A DNA stretch of 64,000 nucleotides, taken from assembly GCA_045106825.1 (NCBI GenBank), contig JBGCFH010000036.1, forward strand, positions 31,282 through 95,281. The letters are read 5' to 3'. Shown piece after piece: positions 47,358-56,789 of the stretch. The translations under genes and the position numbers were made by a program. The stretch is from CAWVWD01 sp045106825. Lineage in GTDB: Bacteria; Bacteroidota; Bacteroidia; Chitinophagales; Saprospiraceae. The notes under the pieces were generated by a model. The model was not told where the DNA came from, did no database searches, and was given only the letters and a program-made list of their open reading frames with translations. Within the stretch, counting starts at the first letter, position 1. Each line of letters opens with the position of its first letter.

Positions 47358-48241
47358 TATACCGACTTTAATACTGCTTGAAAACGTGGAATCAACTGAT
47401 TCAATAAATGAGTATCTCGATTATTTTTTGTGGGCTTAATAGAGTTAATAAGTTCATTAGTTTTATCACCAAAAGTTGCACCAATAAATGCTGCGACTTT
47501 TTCAATTTCTTTTTTAGGAGACTTCAATACTCTATCATACTCTAATTCTAATAAATTAGGTATTTCTACTTTTCTGTTCATACGAATAAAATAATACGCA
47601 CAACGATTGATTTCGTCAAGTGAAGTCCATAAATCATAATCATTTTCTGCTACCCAGAAAGGAATATAATATTTTTTATATTTAACCAAAGGCCATATTC
47701 TATTATCATTCTTTAAGCCTTCATCACTGAACCATGCCTTATTTTTCAAAGAATTTAAATTATCTAAGATTGAACGTCGAATGTAAACCACTTTTATATT
47801 TGGAAAATACATTCTAAATTGCTCTAAAAAAGGTACTAAACTTGGCAGTTTAAATCCAGGAATAGAGGTATCTATTAACTGTTTCATTTCTGCCTTTCTT
47901 TTACCTTTATTTAACCTATCATCAATAAACTTTTGAGTTTTTACCTTGTATATAGAACTATCATCTTGTAGGTTACAATTGAGGCCACGACCTGCCAAAT
48001 TATTTATTAATAATTCCTCATATAAAATATTTCTATATAAAAATTTCCAAGAGTCTATATCCATATTATCTATCATACTAAATAAAGAGAGCATAGAAGC
48101 AGGTTCAAAGTTATATTCAACTTCCCTCATAGAGTGAACTACCTTTCCTAAAATAGTAGTTCCACTTCGTGCACTTCCTGTAATGACAAAGGACTTATCA
48201 CAAATGCGTTCTACATCACTATTTAAATGATATTTTATCAT
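47357..48241 (-). CDS. Sulfotransferase family protein 7
   Basis: 294 aa. The PAPS loop is SFVITGSARSGTTILGKVV (about 17-35), followed by NFEPASMLSLF. The 3'-phosphate-binding part is IKVVYIRRSILDNLNSLKNK. It is more divergent than the Sulfotransfer_1 copies at 21111, 41271 and 44838, closer in style to those at 38356 and 39230. It is 12 bp from the beta-helix gene upstream. Confidence 0.85.
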   Translation of the reverse strand: MIKYHLNSDVERICDKSFVITGSARSGTTILGKVVHSMREVEYNFEPASMLSLFSMIDNMDIDSWKFLYRNILYEELLINNLAGRGLNCNLQDDSSIYKVKTQKFIDDRLNKGKRKAEMKQLIDTSIPGFKLPSLVPFLEQFRMYFPNIKVVYIRRSILDNLNSLKNKAWFSDEGLKNDNRIWPLVKYKKYYIPFWVAENDYDLWTSLDEINRCAYYFIRMNRKVEIPNLLELEYDRVLKSPKKEIEKVAAFIGATFGDKTNELINSIKPTKNNRDTHLLNQLIPRFQAVLKSV

Positions 48242-48253
48242 AATACGTTTCTA

Positions 48254-49489
48254 CTATTTATTAGTTTTTTTATTTGATTTTTTATTGATTTTGCTACTAA
48301 TTTTGCTATTTTCAATTTTATCACATTTAAGGCTACCGTACTTTACATTTTTCGTTTCACTATTTTTGAGTAATTTCACACGTTCAAAAGCATAATCTTC
48401 TGCGTCTTCTACCGTACAAGACAATACATTGTGTGCTCTTATTCCACGATTACATTGTTTAATGACTACTTGTTCTATTTCACCTTTTTTTACTTTCATT
48501 CCATGAAATATAGCATATTCAAACTTTCTACTATTTTCAATTTTTCCATTTTTTATACTAAACCGTTTTGACTTTTTAGGACCTCGAATAAAGCCTCCCT
48601 TTATATAAAAATCACTAAGTTCAAATGAAATATTTTGATTACCTACATGAATACGTGATGAATAATCACCATCTTCTGCACTACAATCAATATTTCTGAT
48701 TTTAGCATGTGCTATATGTTCCAAATGAATAGAGCTCTTAATGGTATTGATACTTGAAAAATCATCAATAAATAGTTTCGTGTTTTTTCCTACTTCTTTA
48801 GAAGCTACTCCCATACCAATATATACCTTCTCTGCATGACAGTTTTCAAGTTTAAAAGTACGTTTCTGATATTCAGGGATTCCATCTGAACGAAACTTAA
48901 AAGCTTGCGGATATTTATCTATTGGTAAAGCACTATCATATGCTTTACAATTACGAATAATTGCTTCATCTGCTCTTATACAGATACCATCAGATACAAA
49001 ATTTCTAAGCGTGACATCTTCTATAAGCACATATTCTGCTTCAAAATTTTGATTTCCTAATATCCCATTATTAGTAACTGTTTGTTTCCATTTACTATTG
49101 AACTCAGACTTTGGATGACCAGGGTATTTTTGAAAAGATTTATTACCATCAAAAGTTCCTCCTTTCCAAATAAATTTAAGGTTCGGTGCTTTTACAGAAA
49201 TTAAATTATAAGTGCTATTAGGGGCAGCAATAAAAGTTGCTCCATATGCAGAAACCTCCAATTCTTTGGGGTATATCATAATTGTACTACTAATTAAATA
49301 GACTCCTTTGGGAATTTTTATCTTTCCTCCTTTTTGTAATAAGGTTTGTAAAGCCTTTGTATCATCACTTTTTCCATCGCCTTTCAATTTAAGCATCTTT
49401 AGTTCGTTATTACAATTCGTTAAAGTAATAATAATAATAATAGAAAAAAGACTCAACCGAAATATTTTATATACAAGTCCAGCCACCAT
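48254..49489 (-). CDS. Beta-helix (pectate-lyase-like) lipoprotein candidate
   Basis: 411 aa. A hydrophobic N-terminal helix (about 12-26) ends in TLTNC, which could be a lipobox (Cys27). A Pectate_lyase_3-type start follows: KGDGKSDDTKALQTLL, then GKIKIPKGVYLISSTI. Many short beta-strand turns (GGTFDG, VTLRNFVSDGI) then give a right-handed parallel beta-helix. Relatives are polysaccharide lyases, hydrolases or C5-epimerases; no catalytic residues can be assigned. Its 5' end overlaps the SDR gene by 23 bp. It could trim or epimerise the polymer in the periplasm. Confidence 0.75.
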   Translation of the reverse strand: MVAGLVYKIFRLSLFSIIIIITLTNCNNELKMLKLKGDGKSDDTKALQTLLQKGGKIKIPKGVYLISSTIMIYPKELEVSAYGATFIAAPNSTYNLISVKAPNLKFIWKGGTFDGNKSFQKYPGHPKSEFNSKWKQTVTNNGILGNQNFEAEYVLIEDVTLRNFVSDGICIRADEAIIRNCKAYDSALPIDKYPQAFKFRSDGIPEYQKRTFKLENCHAEKVYIGMGVASKEVGKNTKLFIDDFSSINTIKSSIHLEHIAHAKIRNIDCSAEDGDYSSRIHVGNQNISFELSDFYIKGGFIRGPKKSKRFSIKNGKIENSRKFEYAIFHGMKVKKGEIEQVVIKQCNRGIRAHNVLSCTVEDAEDYAFERVKLLKNSETKNVKYGSLKCDKIENSKISSKINKKSNKKTNK

Positions 49490-50210
49490 CTACTATTAAG
49501 TTTTGTCCAGTTATATATTGTGCATCATCAGATAATAAAAAAGATACAGGAGATGCAATATCTTTAGGTGTTCCCATTCGTTTCATAGGAACTTTATATT
49601 CATAATTTTTAACAAAAGTAGGATGCTGATTATCAAAGATTCCACCTGGTGAAAGGCAGTTGACTCTTATGTTATCTTTACCATAAAAAGAGGCTAAATA
49701 ACGAGAGAAATTAATCAAACCTCCCTTTATTGCTGAATAAGGTGCTGCTGTTTTCAAACCCGTTCCTTCATAAATAGTAAAGTCATTACCTACAACACCA
49801 TATATAGATGCAATGTTAACTATCGCACCACTTTTTTGTTCTTGCATGTAAGGTAATACTTCTTGACAACAAGCAACATAACTATTCAGTTGTAAATCAA
49901 CATTTTCTCGCCATGAGTTTAAGTCTAAATCTTCTGCAAATGAAATACCCCAATTTTTTGTTCGAGGATAAGCATTATTGACTAAACCATCAATTTTTTT
50001 ATATTTATGAAATACTTGATTTAATGCTTCTCTAAGCTCTATTTGTATCGTAGTATTTACTTCATAAAAATCTATGCCTTCTATATTACTGGGTTTTATA
50101 TCAAAATTAATTGCTTTAGCACCTCGTTTATGAAGTTCATGTAACATCTCCATGCCTAACAAGCCACTTCCCCCTGTAACAATAATTACTTTACCTTTTA
50201 AACTATTCAT
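49467..50210 (-). CDS. ptmA: SDR oxidoreductase, PtmA-like
   Basis: 247 aa, a classical short-chain dehydrogenase. NAD(P) motif VTGGSGLLGMEML (10-22), VNIASIYG with the catalytic Ser, and YSAIKGGLINFSRY with Tyr-x3-Lys. The end (FLLSDDAQYITGQNLIVDGG) is typical. In Campylobacter a PtmA of this class lies in the legionaminic-acid cluster with PtmB-F. The identical company here supports the name. The exact reaction is not settled. It overlaps the PtmF-like gene by 8 bp. Confidence 0.8.
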   Translation of the reverse strand: MNSLKGKVIIVTGGSGLLGMEMLHELHKRGAKAINFDIKPSNIEGIDFYEVNTTIQIELREALNQVFHKYKKIDGLVNNAYPRTKNWGISFAEDLDLNSWRENVDLQLNSYVACCQEVLPYMQEQKSGAIVNIASIYGVVGNDFTIYEGTGLKTAAPYSAIKGGLINFSRYLASFYGKDNIRVNCLSPGGIFDNQHPTFVKNYEYKVPMKRMGTPKDIASPVSFLLSDDAQYITGQNLIVDGGWTCI

Positions 50211-51120
50211 TTAAACAAATTTTTAAAACCTTCAAACCATCTTCAAGAGAGTTAGAAGATTCCAGTAAGTTATTTTTTACTAATTCCATAAAATACTTCA
50301 TTTGAGGGGTATATGTATCTCTTAAACCAGTTACACCTTCAAATAAGGTTTTTCCATGATGATTAGTTACTTTATTTTTGAAAAGATCAACTATTACTGT
50401 TTCGTCTTGAAAAATAAGTTCTAAGGTTCTTTTGTAATCTCTTCTGTAATAATTCAACCTAATATTTAGCATAAAACGATTATACTCCATTATATATATA
50501 GCTGAGTCTATTGCACGAATATCTAAAGATGACTTAGATGTAAATTTAGATAGGACTTCATCAGGTTTGCCAAACAACCAATAAGTATAATCAATCTCAT
50601 GAATTAAATCTAAATGAACTCCTCCTCCTAACTCTGGAATAGCACTATATACCTTTCTAAAATCTTGATTAGGTCTCCAATCAGGAAGATAAGAACCTGC
50701 ATAAACATTTACTTCATTAAGTTGGTCTTTTTTATCTCGTAAATAGCTACTCACGAAGTTTAGGCTATCTAAAAATCTTAGATTACAAGCAACATAAGTT
50801 AATGTGTCTTTTAGTTGTGACAATAATAAATTACTCTTATCCAGAGAACTCAATACTGGTTTTTCAATAAAAAGAGGAATATTATACTGACTAACTTGTT
50901 CCAATGTATTGTAATGTTCAGAAGTAGGATTACTGATAAGTATAAAGTCAGGAGAAACTTTAGGAATATCTTCGAAACTATATAAGTTAGTTACGTTTTC
51001 GTAAGAACCACTATTCTCTGAAGAACGCAAAGCATATATTTCTGTATTTTCATCTATTTCTAAAATAGCTTTTATATGCTTTTTTGCAATTGATCCCAAT
51101 CCTATTATAACTACTCTCAT
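50203..51120 (-). CDS. ptmF: Gfo/Idh/MocA oxidoreductase, PtmF-like
   Basis: 305 aa. NAD-binding IIGLGSIAKKHIKAI (4-18), the EKPVL motif with Lys (about 91-95), and the family C-terminal GGGVHLDLIHEIDY segment with its conserved His. The order next to PtmA-, LegF- and PtmE-like genes matches the ptm part of the Campylobacter legionaminic-acid cluster. The substrate is not known from sequence. It shares an ATGA overlap with the cytidylyltransferase gene. Confidence 0.82.
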   Translation of the reverse strand: MRVVIIGLGSIAKKHIKAILEIDENTEIYALRSSENSGSYENVTNLYSFEDIPKVSPDFILISNPTSEHYNTLEQVSQYNIPLFIEKPVLSSLDKSNLLLSQLKDTLTYVACNLRFLDSLNFVSSYLRDKKDQLNEVNVYAGSYLPDWRPNQDFRKVYSAIPELGGGVHLDLIHEIDYTYWLFGKPDEVLSKFTSKSSLDIRAIDSAIYIMEYNRFMLNIRLNYYRRDYKRTLELIFQDETVIVDLFKNKVTNHHGKTLFEGVTGLRDTYTPQMKYFMELVKNNLLESSNSLEDGLKVLKICLNE

Positions 51121-51854
51121 GAAAAATTAAAACCTAATTTTTGTTCTCTAATCAAATATTCCATAACATGAAAGTCTAACTCATAATCAATATCAAAGCA
51201 AATGTGAGACATCAAATAAGCTAAACTTTTATCCGTAATAGCACTCTTATAGTTTAAGTCAAAAAAACGTCTTCTATAAATATAAAAAGAAGCATTCATA
51301 TCATATACTTTGGGAGCAGATTGTCTTGATAAAATATTTTTATCAAGAGATTTTACTAATCCTACATATCCATCTTTTTTCTCCTCTACCATATTAAAAT
51401 AAGGATTACGGTGTGGTTCACTAACGGAAAAAAGATTCATAGCATCCTTATCGTTTTCCATCATAGATAGACTTTCCTTAATATCACTTACAGTCCTTAA
51501 AGGTGCTGTAACATCCATATCCAAAATAAAATCAAACTTAATGGTTTTCTCATTTTCATAAAAAAATAAAGCATCTTTGATTGCATCAACTTTACCTGCT
51601 TTATCGGTAGCAAATTTATTTGGTCTTTTATAAGAAGAATTTAAACCAAAACTTTCTGCAACCCTTTTAATCTTTTCTGAATCCGTAGAAAGTGCTATTT
51701 CTGTAACAAATGAACTGGAAAGTATTTCTTTTACCTCATAAGCTTTTTCAATAGTATAACCAATTAACGGCTTACCATTTATAGGTTTTATATTTTTATC
51801 AGGAACACTTTTAGAACCACCTCTCGCACATATTGTAATTAATAAATTCTTCAT
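51117..51854 (-). CDS. legF: CMP-nonulosonate cytidylyltransferase (LegF/PtmB-like)
   Basis: 245 aa, NeuA-family enzyme that activates a nonulosonic acid with CTP. The N-terminal ICARGGSKSVPDKNIKPING is the family nucleotide-binding motif, and FILDMDVTAPLR and SAPKVYDMNASFYIYRR follow. Neighbouring legB/legC genes point to CMP-legionaminate rather than CMP-Neu5Ac. It is one base from the PtmE-like gene. Confidence 0.9.
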   Translation of the reverse strand: MKNLLITICARGGSKSVPDKNIKPINGKPLIGYTIEKAYEVKEILSSSFVTEIALSTDSEKIKRVAESFGLNSSYKRPNKFATDKAGKVDAIKDALFFYENEKTIKFDFILDMDVTAPLRTVSDIKESLSMMENDKDAMNLFSVSEPHRNPYFNMVEEKKDGYVGLVKSLDKNILSRQSAPKVYDMNASFYIYRRRFFDLNYKSAITDKSLAYLMSHICFDIDYELDFHVMEYLIREQKLGFNFS

Positions 51855-52931
51855 CTAAAATTTTATATGTTTAATATCTTTTTGAGCTTTTTCAAAATCA
51901 TGTGGCTTTCCTATATCCAACCAATAATCTAATATAGGATAATGTACCACTTTTTTACTACTTGAATATAAAGCCTCCATCAAATCTGTGGCATTGAAAT
52001 GTTCTTCTTTAGGAATCAAATCAATATATTCTTTTTTAAAGATATAAATACCTGCATTAGAGTAATAAGTATAAGTTGGTTTTTCTTTTAGAGCAACTAT
52101 CCTATCACCTTCAGTTTCAATCACACCATAAGGAATTTGTACTTCATACGGAGTTGTTGCAACAATCATATCTCCATCTTTCTCTAACAAGTCTTTAAAC
52201 ATATCTTCATAAGAAATATTAGTAAGCAAGTCAGAGTTCATTACTAAAATGTAATCATTATGAAACTGTTTAATTAAACTTACAGCACCTATTGTTCCCA
52301 AAGGTTCATTCTCTTCTATATAACCAATGTTCAAATCTCTCTCAGCACCGTCACCAAAATAGTCTATTAATTGTTGTCCTAAGTATTTGATAGTCATTGT
52401 AATATTGCGAATACCAAAATCTTTAAGTCGATCAATGTTATATTCTACAATTGGTTTATTTCCGACTTTAAGTAAAGGCTTAGGAGTATCTAAAGTTAAA
52501 GGTCGAAGCCTTGTTCCTTTACCACCTGCCATTATAACTGCATCAATTGGTAAATAAGATTTTTGTAATCGAAAGTTAACAATATCTATAACCCTATCTT
52601 TTTCATCTAACACAGGAATAACTTTGTAATTCTCAGTTCGCCATTCTTGCATTTGGAGTAAATCAAATTCTCCTTTTCTGAAAAACTTAGGATGAGACTG
52701 AATAAATTTTGTAATTTCATCTTCTAAACCCAAGCCTCTAATCAGACCTCTACGAATGTCTCCGTCTGTTAAAGAACCAATTAATTTATCATCTTCATCT
52801 ATTATAAATAGAATAGCATTAGATGCTAACTTATCCAAACGTGTTAGTACATCCCGAACACTACATTCAGTAGTTATTAAATGTTGTTGTATTGATTTCA
52901 CCTTAAATAAATTTTTGTGGATTTCCCACAA
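51855..52931 (-). CDS. ptmE: CBS-domain nucleotidyltransferase (PtmE-like)
   Basis: 358 aa. Two CBS domains (about 15-125) precede a sugar-1-phosphate nucleotidyltransferase domain with MAGGKGTRLRPLTLDTPKPL (134-153) and VMNSDLLTN. Campylobacter PtmE with this architecture is a glucosamine-1-phosphate guanylyltransferase that sends the legionaminate pathway through GDP-sugars. The fused CBS pair is diagnostic for this group. The start overlaps neuD/legH by 29 bp; no closer Met is available, so the start is not certain. Confidence 0.88.
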   Translation of the reverse strand: MWEIHKNLFKVKSIQQHLITTECSVRDVLTRLDKLASNAILFIIDEDDKLIGSLTDGDIRRGLIRGLGLEDEITKFIQSHPKFFRKGEFDLLQMQEWRTENYKVIPVLDEKDRVIDIVNFRLQKSYLPIDAVIMAGGKGTRLRPLTLDTPKPLLKVGNKPIVEYNIDRLKDFGIRNITMTIKYLGQQLIDYFGDGAERDLNIGYIEENEPLGTIGAVSLIKQFHNDYILVMNSDLLTNISYEDMFKDLLEKDGDMIVATTPYEVQIPYGVIETEGDRIVALKEKPTYTYYSNAGIYIFKKEYIDLIPKEEHFNATDLMEALYSSSKKVVHYPILDYWLDIGKPHDFEKAQKDIKHIKF

Positions 52932-53532
52932 CTTTAGAATTACTTGGAATATCTTTTATTATAACTGTTCCTGCTCCAATTATTACATTATCACCAATTG
53001 TTACACCTTGTTTTATTACTGCTCTTGCTCCTATAAAGGTTTGGCGTCCTACCTTTACATTGCCACATAAAATTGCTCCAGGAGCAATATGACTAAAAGC
53101 TCCAATTTTACTTTCATGTTCTACTACAGATTGTGTATTACAAATCACACCGTCTGCTAATTCTACACAAGCATTTACAATAGCCCCATCTCCTACCATA
53201 ATACCTTTACCTAAAACAACTGTTGATGATATGGAAGCGGAATTATGAATAGCATTAATTGGCATTTTATTAAGTCTTGCTTTAATTTTCTGGGTTATAA
53301 TACTACGAACTATATTACTACCTATTGCTACAAAGTAATCTGTTTCCTTAAGCAATTCTAAGTTCTTTTTATCATTCTCATTGCCAAAGTATGCTAACTC
53401 ATATGGATTCCGGATTTTTTGTACATTTTCGAAATAACCTTTTATTTCTATATTCTTGGAAAGAAATATATCGCATATTACAAAAGAATGTCCCGAATAT
53501 CCAATCAAGAAAACTGCCTTACTATTTATCAT
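52903..53532 (-). CDS. legH: Nonulosonate pathway acetyltransferase (NeuD/LegH-like)
   Basis: 209 aa. An N-terminal Rossmann-like PglD_N domain (AVFLIGYSGHSFVICDIF) is followed by a left-handed beta-helix of hexapeptide repeats (IMVGDGAIVNACVELADGVI, IGDNVIIGAGTVIIKDIP). It N-acetylates the 4-amino sugar intermediate (LegH role), or is a NeuD-type O-acetyltransferase; the two cannot be told apart by eye. The pathway context favours LegH. Confidence 0.88.
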   Translation of the reverse strand: MINSKAVFLIGYSGHSFVICDIFLSKNIEIKGYFENVQKIRNPYELAYFGNENDKKNLELLKETDYFVAIGSNIVRSIITQKIKARLNKMPINAIHNSASISSTVVLGKGIMVGDGAIVNACVELADGVICNTQSVVEHESKIGAFSHIAPGAILCGNVKVGRQTFIGARAVIKQGVTIGDNVIIGAGTVIIKDIPSNSKVVGNPQKFI

Positions 53533-54631
53533 TCATGTCCTTTAAAGCTTTTATAATCTTATTACTGCTATTTTCTATGTAATAAACATTTTCTCCTTTG
53601 TAGTCTGATTTTATTTTTTGAACACTTTCTAATATTTTCACCATATCAACCTCTACATCTATTACGTTTTCACTCCTTGCCCTACCTTTCTGTCTGTCTC
53701 CTATGTTTATTACATATTTTCCCAACGAAGCAGCCTCAATAATTCCACTCGAAGTATTTCCTAAAAGAAAGGAGCAATATTTTATACATGAAAAATATCC
53801 CAGTGAGCCAAAATTTTCAACACATACAATTTTAGAATTCTTTTTAGAAAGCTCTACAAAATAATTTCTTATCATACTACCCATGGTATCTGCGTTGGGC
53901 ATTGTTATCACTATTTGATAATCTTTGGATAATTTTTCAAAAGTATCTACAAGTATTTTAGTATAAGTTTCGTTCTTTTCAATAGATACAGTTTCAGGAT
54001 GAAATGTTGTCAATATTGTAGGTATAGATATATCAATATTAAACTGCTTTTGAAATGCTATCTTGGATAAGAGTTGAAAATTATCTAAGTTTTCTATACT
54101 TAATGCTCCTACATTAAAAATATAATGTTCTTGCCCTATTAAGCGCTTTATTTTTTCACAGTAACTTTCAGTAGCAGCAAAATGTATTGATGACATCAAT
54201 GTAATAGCATGACGAAATTTATTATCAATTGCCCCAAGAGTTGTTTCCCCACCATGTAAATGAGCTATTTGAATATTAAAAGGAATAGATGCTGTTACTG
54301 CTGCGAACATTTCATATCTATCACCTAATGCAAAAACTAAGTCAACTTGATTTTTTAATTTTTCCCATATAGCAGCAAATCTTGATACCGTGTTACCAAT
54401 AGCATTAGAAATAGCAGTTTCAGAATCTCCAAGGATAAGGGTTTCTAATTTTTCTACAATCTCAAATCCATCTTGTTCTATTCGCTCTACAGTATATCCG
54501 TGAAATCTTGAAAGATGTGTACCAAAAGCGATTATTTTCAAATCAAAAAAATTATCCGCTTTTAATTTTTTTAATAATGGAAGATAAATACCATAATCAG
54601 CACGCGAACTTGTTAAGACAACTATTCTCAT
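53522..54631 (-). CDS. legG: Hydrolysing NDP-sugar 2-epimerase (LegG/NeuC-like)
   Basis: 369 aa. It removes the nucleotide and inverts C2 to give the ManNAc-type 6-carbon precursor. NeuC-family features are MRIVVLTSSRADYGIYLPLL, VFALGDRYEMFAAVTAS, IQIAHLHGGE and NTSSGIIEAASLGKYVINIG. The length is normal. It lies between legI and legH with 1-bp and 11-bp overlaps. Confidence 0.93.
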   Translation of the reverse strand: MRIVVLTSSRADYGIYLPLLKKLKADNFFDLKIIAFGTHLSRFHGYTVERIEQDGFEIVEKLETLILGDSETAISNAIGNTVSRFAAIWEKLKNQVDLVFALGDRYEMFAAVTASIPFNIQIAHLHGGETTLGAIDNKFRHAITLMSSIHFAATESYCEKIKRLIGQEHYIFNVGALSIENLDNFQLLSKIAFQKQFNIDISIPTILTTFHPETVSIEKNETYTKILVDTFEKLSKDYQIVITMPNADTMGSMIRNYFVELSKKNSKIVCVENFGSLGYFSCIKYCSFLLGNTSSGIIEAASLGKYVINIGDRQKGRARSENVIDVEVDMVKILESVQKIKSDYKGENVYYIENSSNKIIKALKDMNDK

Positions 54632-55647
54632 TATTGAAAATCTTGAAAAGTTATTAAGGTATCTTCACTCAATTTTTTAGTCAATTTTCTACCAATGACT
54701 GAAAGAACATCCATCGGTGATATACCATTACCAGGACGCTTCATTAATAAATCCTCTTGACGTAAGACATGTCCTTTTGTGAGGTTATTTGCAGTATGTA
54801 TGCTTTTTCGAGCAATTTCGATATTTTTCTTTTCAGATTTTGAAGGTTTTTTAATCCCATTCCCCAATGCCTTTTCAATATTACGAATAGATCGAACCAT
54901 TTCTTTCAATTCATTAGGTTCAAGAGAAGCACGATGGTCTGGTCCTTCCATATTTCTATCTAATGTAAAATGTTTTTCGATACAAATAGCACCTCTCGCT
55001 ACTGCTGCTATAGCTACCTCAATTCCTAAAGTATGATCAGAATAACCTATATCAACCTTGAATGTCTCCCCTATAGTATTCATTGCACTAAGATTGACAT
55101 CTCCTATTGGAGTAGGGTATTCTGTATTACAATGTAATACAGTCACATTATTTCTATCAATACCATTTTCGTACAAAACATCTAAGGCATCTTCTATTTC
55201 TCCAATATCTGCCATTCCTGTAGAAAGGATAATTGGTTTATTTTTAGATGCTATTTTTTCTATAAAGGGTTTATTTGTTATTTCTCCAGAAGGAATCTTA
55301 TATAAATCAATCCCCAAATTCTCTAATAAATCTACACTTTCATGGTCGAATGCTGTAGAAAGAAATTTAATTCCTTTTTGATTACAATATTTTATTAGAA
55401 TATTATGTTTTTCTTCATCTAATTCTAACTTCTTAATCATGGCATATTGGCTATTATCATCACCAGTATTTTCGACTTGATAAGCAGCTTTTTTTGCAGA
55501 TTTACTTACTAACTTTTCTGCTTTAAATGTTTGAAATTTAACATAATCTACTCCAGCATCAGTAGCTACATCTATCAGTTTTTTAGCGATTTCAAGACTA
55601 CCATTATGGTTCACACCTGCCTCTGCTATAATTAAAGTTTTTCTCAT
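54631..55647 (-). CDS. legI: Nonulosonate synthase (LegI/NeuB-like)
   Basis: 338 aa. It condenses the 6-carbon precursor with PEP to the nine-carbon acid. The N-terminal barrel has IIAEAGVNHNGSLEIAKKLI, VKFQTFKAEKLV, YKIPSGEI, DIGYSDHTLG and IEKHFTLDRNMEGPDHRASL; a C-terminal SAF domain (about 280-338) completes the protein. The NeuB/LegI/PseI subtypes are not separable by eye; the legB/legC neighbours decide the call. Confidence 0.93.
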   Translation of the reverse strand: MRKTLIIAEAGVNHNGSLEIAKKLIDVATDAGVDYVKFQTFKAEKLVSKSAKKAAYQVENTGDDNSQYAMIKKLELDEEKHNILIKYCNQKGIKFLSTAFDHESVDLLENLGIDLYKIPSGEITNKPFIEKIASKNKPIILSTGMADIGEIEDALDVLYENGIDRNNVTVLHCNTEYPTPIGDVNLSAMNTIGETFKVDIGYSDHTLGIEVAIAAVARGAICIEKHFTLDRNMEGPDHRASLEPNELKEMVRSIRNIEKALGNGIKKPSKSEKKNIEIARKSIHTANNLTKGHVLRQEDLLMKRPGNGISPMDVLSVIGRKLTKKLSEDTLITFQDFQ

Positions 55648-56789
55648 ACCTTCACACTACTTGGAATATTAACAATTGTATCTTCTAAAGCATTTGATAC
55701 AGATAAATTACCTTTAGGGCAGTTTTTGAACATGTCTAATTTATTCATCAACTTCCATATAGGTCGTGTCATTATACCGTTATCATTAGAGTATTCTAAA
55801 AAATTATTTCTTTCATCTTTTGATGAAAAGCGAATTGCATTCAACCAATAATTAGAAAAACTATTTTCTAATTCTTTTAGAGAATTTATACCTTCTAATT
55901 TTTCAAAAAACTGATGATATTTTTTTGCTGTTTCTCGCTTATTTTGAATGTAACTATCTAACTGTTCCAACTGAGCACAAGCTAAAGCTGCATTTAAATT
56001 AGGCATCCGATAATTATAGCCAATTTCATCGTGAGCATATTCCCATCGATGCGGAATTTTAGCCGTAGTTGTAATATGTTTTGCCCTTTTTGCTAAAGCT
56101 TCGTCATTTGTAATTATTGCACCACCGCCACCACAAGTTACGGTTTTATTTCCGTTAAAACTAAAAGTCCCTAATAAACCAAAAGTTCCTGTATGTTTCT
56201 CTTTATAATAACTTCCCAAAGATTCTGCAGCGTCTTCTACCACAGGAATACAATACTGATTACAAATATCGACTATCTCATCTATCCTTAATGATAAACC
56301 GAAAGTATGCATAGGGACACAAGCTGCAATTTTATTTCCTGTTTCTTTATTAAAACATTGCCCATCTTTTACTTCTGCAATAGCTTCTAATCGCTTCTTT
56401 AAAGCAATCGGAGACATTCCTAAGGTATCTTCATCTACATCTATAAAGTGAGGTATAGCTTTTTCATACGATATTGCATTAGCCGTAGCTATAAACGTAA
56501 GCGGCTGAGAAAGCACTTCATCTCCTTGCTGTACACCTGCTAATTTAAGAGCAATATGTAACGAGGCTGTTCCATTTACTACCGCAATTGCATATTTAGC
56601 TCCTGTAATTTCTGTCATCATTTTTTCAAAACGATTGACATAAGCACCAACAGAGGATACAAAAGTAGAATCTATTGCATCAATTAGATATGCTTTTTCA
56701 TTTCCTATGAAACGAGGCTCATGAAGATATATATTATCTTTCGGAGTTTCATAAGTTTTTCTAATAAATTCAATGATTGACTTATACAT
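55644..56789 (-). CDS. legC: PLP aminotransferase (LegC-like)
   Basis: 381 aa, DegT/DnrJ/EryC1 family. It aminates the 4-keto-6-deoxy sugar made by LegB. The PLP lysine is Lys215 in GTFSFNGNKTVTCGGGG, with VVEDAAESLGS before it. The start sequence with IYLHEPRFIGNEKAYL and the length fit the LegC subgroup. It shares an ATGA overlap with legI and an 8-bp overlap with legB. Confidence 0.94.
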   Translation of the reverse strand: MYKSIIEFIRKTYETPKDNIYLHEPRFIGNEKAYLIDAIDSTFVSSVGAYVNRFEKMMTEITGAKYAIAVVNGTASLHIALKLAGVQQGDEVLSQPLTFIATANAISYEKAIPHFIDVDEDTLGMSPIALKKRLEAIAEVKDGQCFNKETGNKIAACVPMHTFGLSLRIDEIVDICNQYCIPVVEDAAESLGSYYKEKHTGTFGLLGTFSFNGNKTVTCGGGGAIITNDEALAKRAKHITTTAKIPHRWEYAHDEIGYNYRMPNLNAALACAQLEQLDSYIQNKRETAKKYHQFFEKLEGINSLKELENSFSNYWLNAIRFSSKDERNNFLEYSNDNGIMTRPIWKLMNKLDMFKNCPKGNLSVSNALEDTIVNIPSSVKV

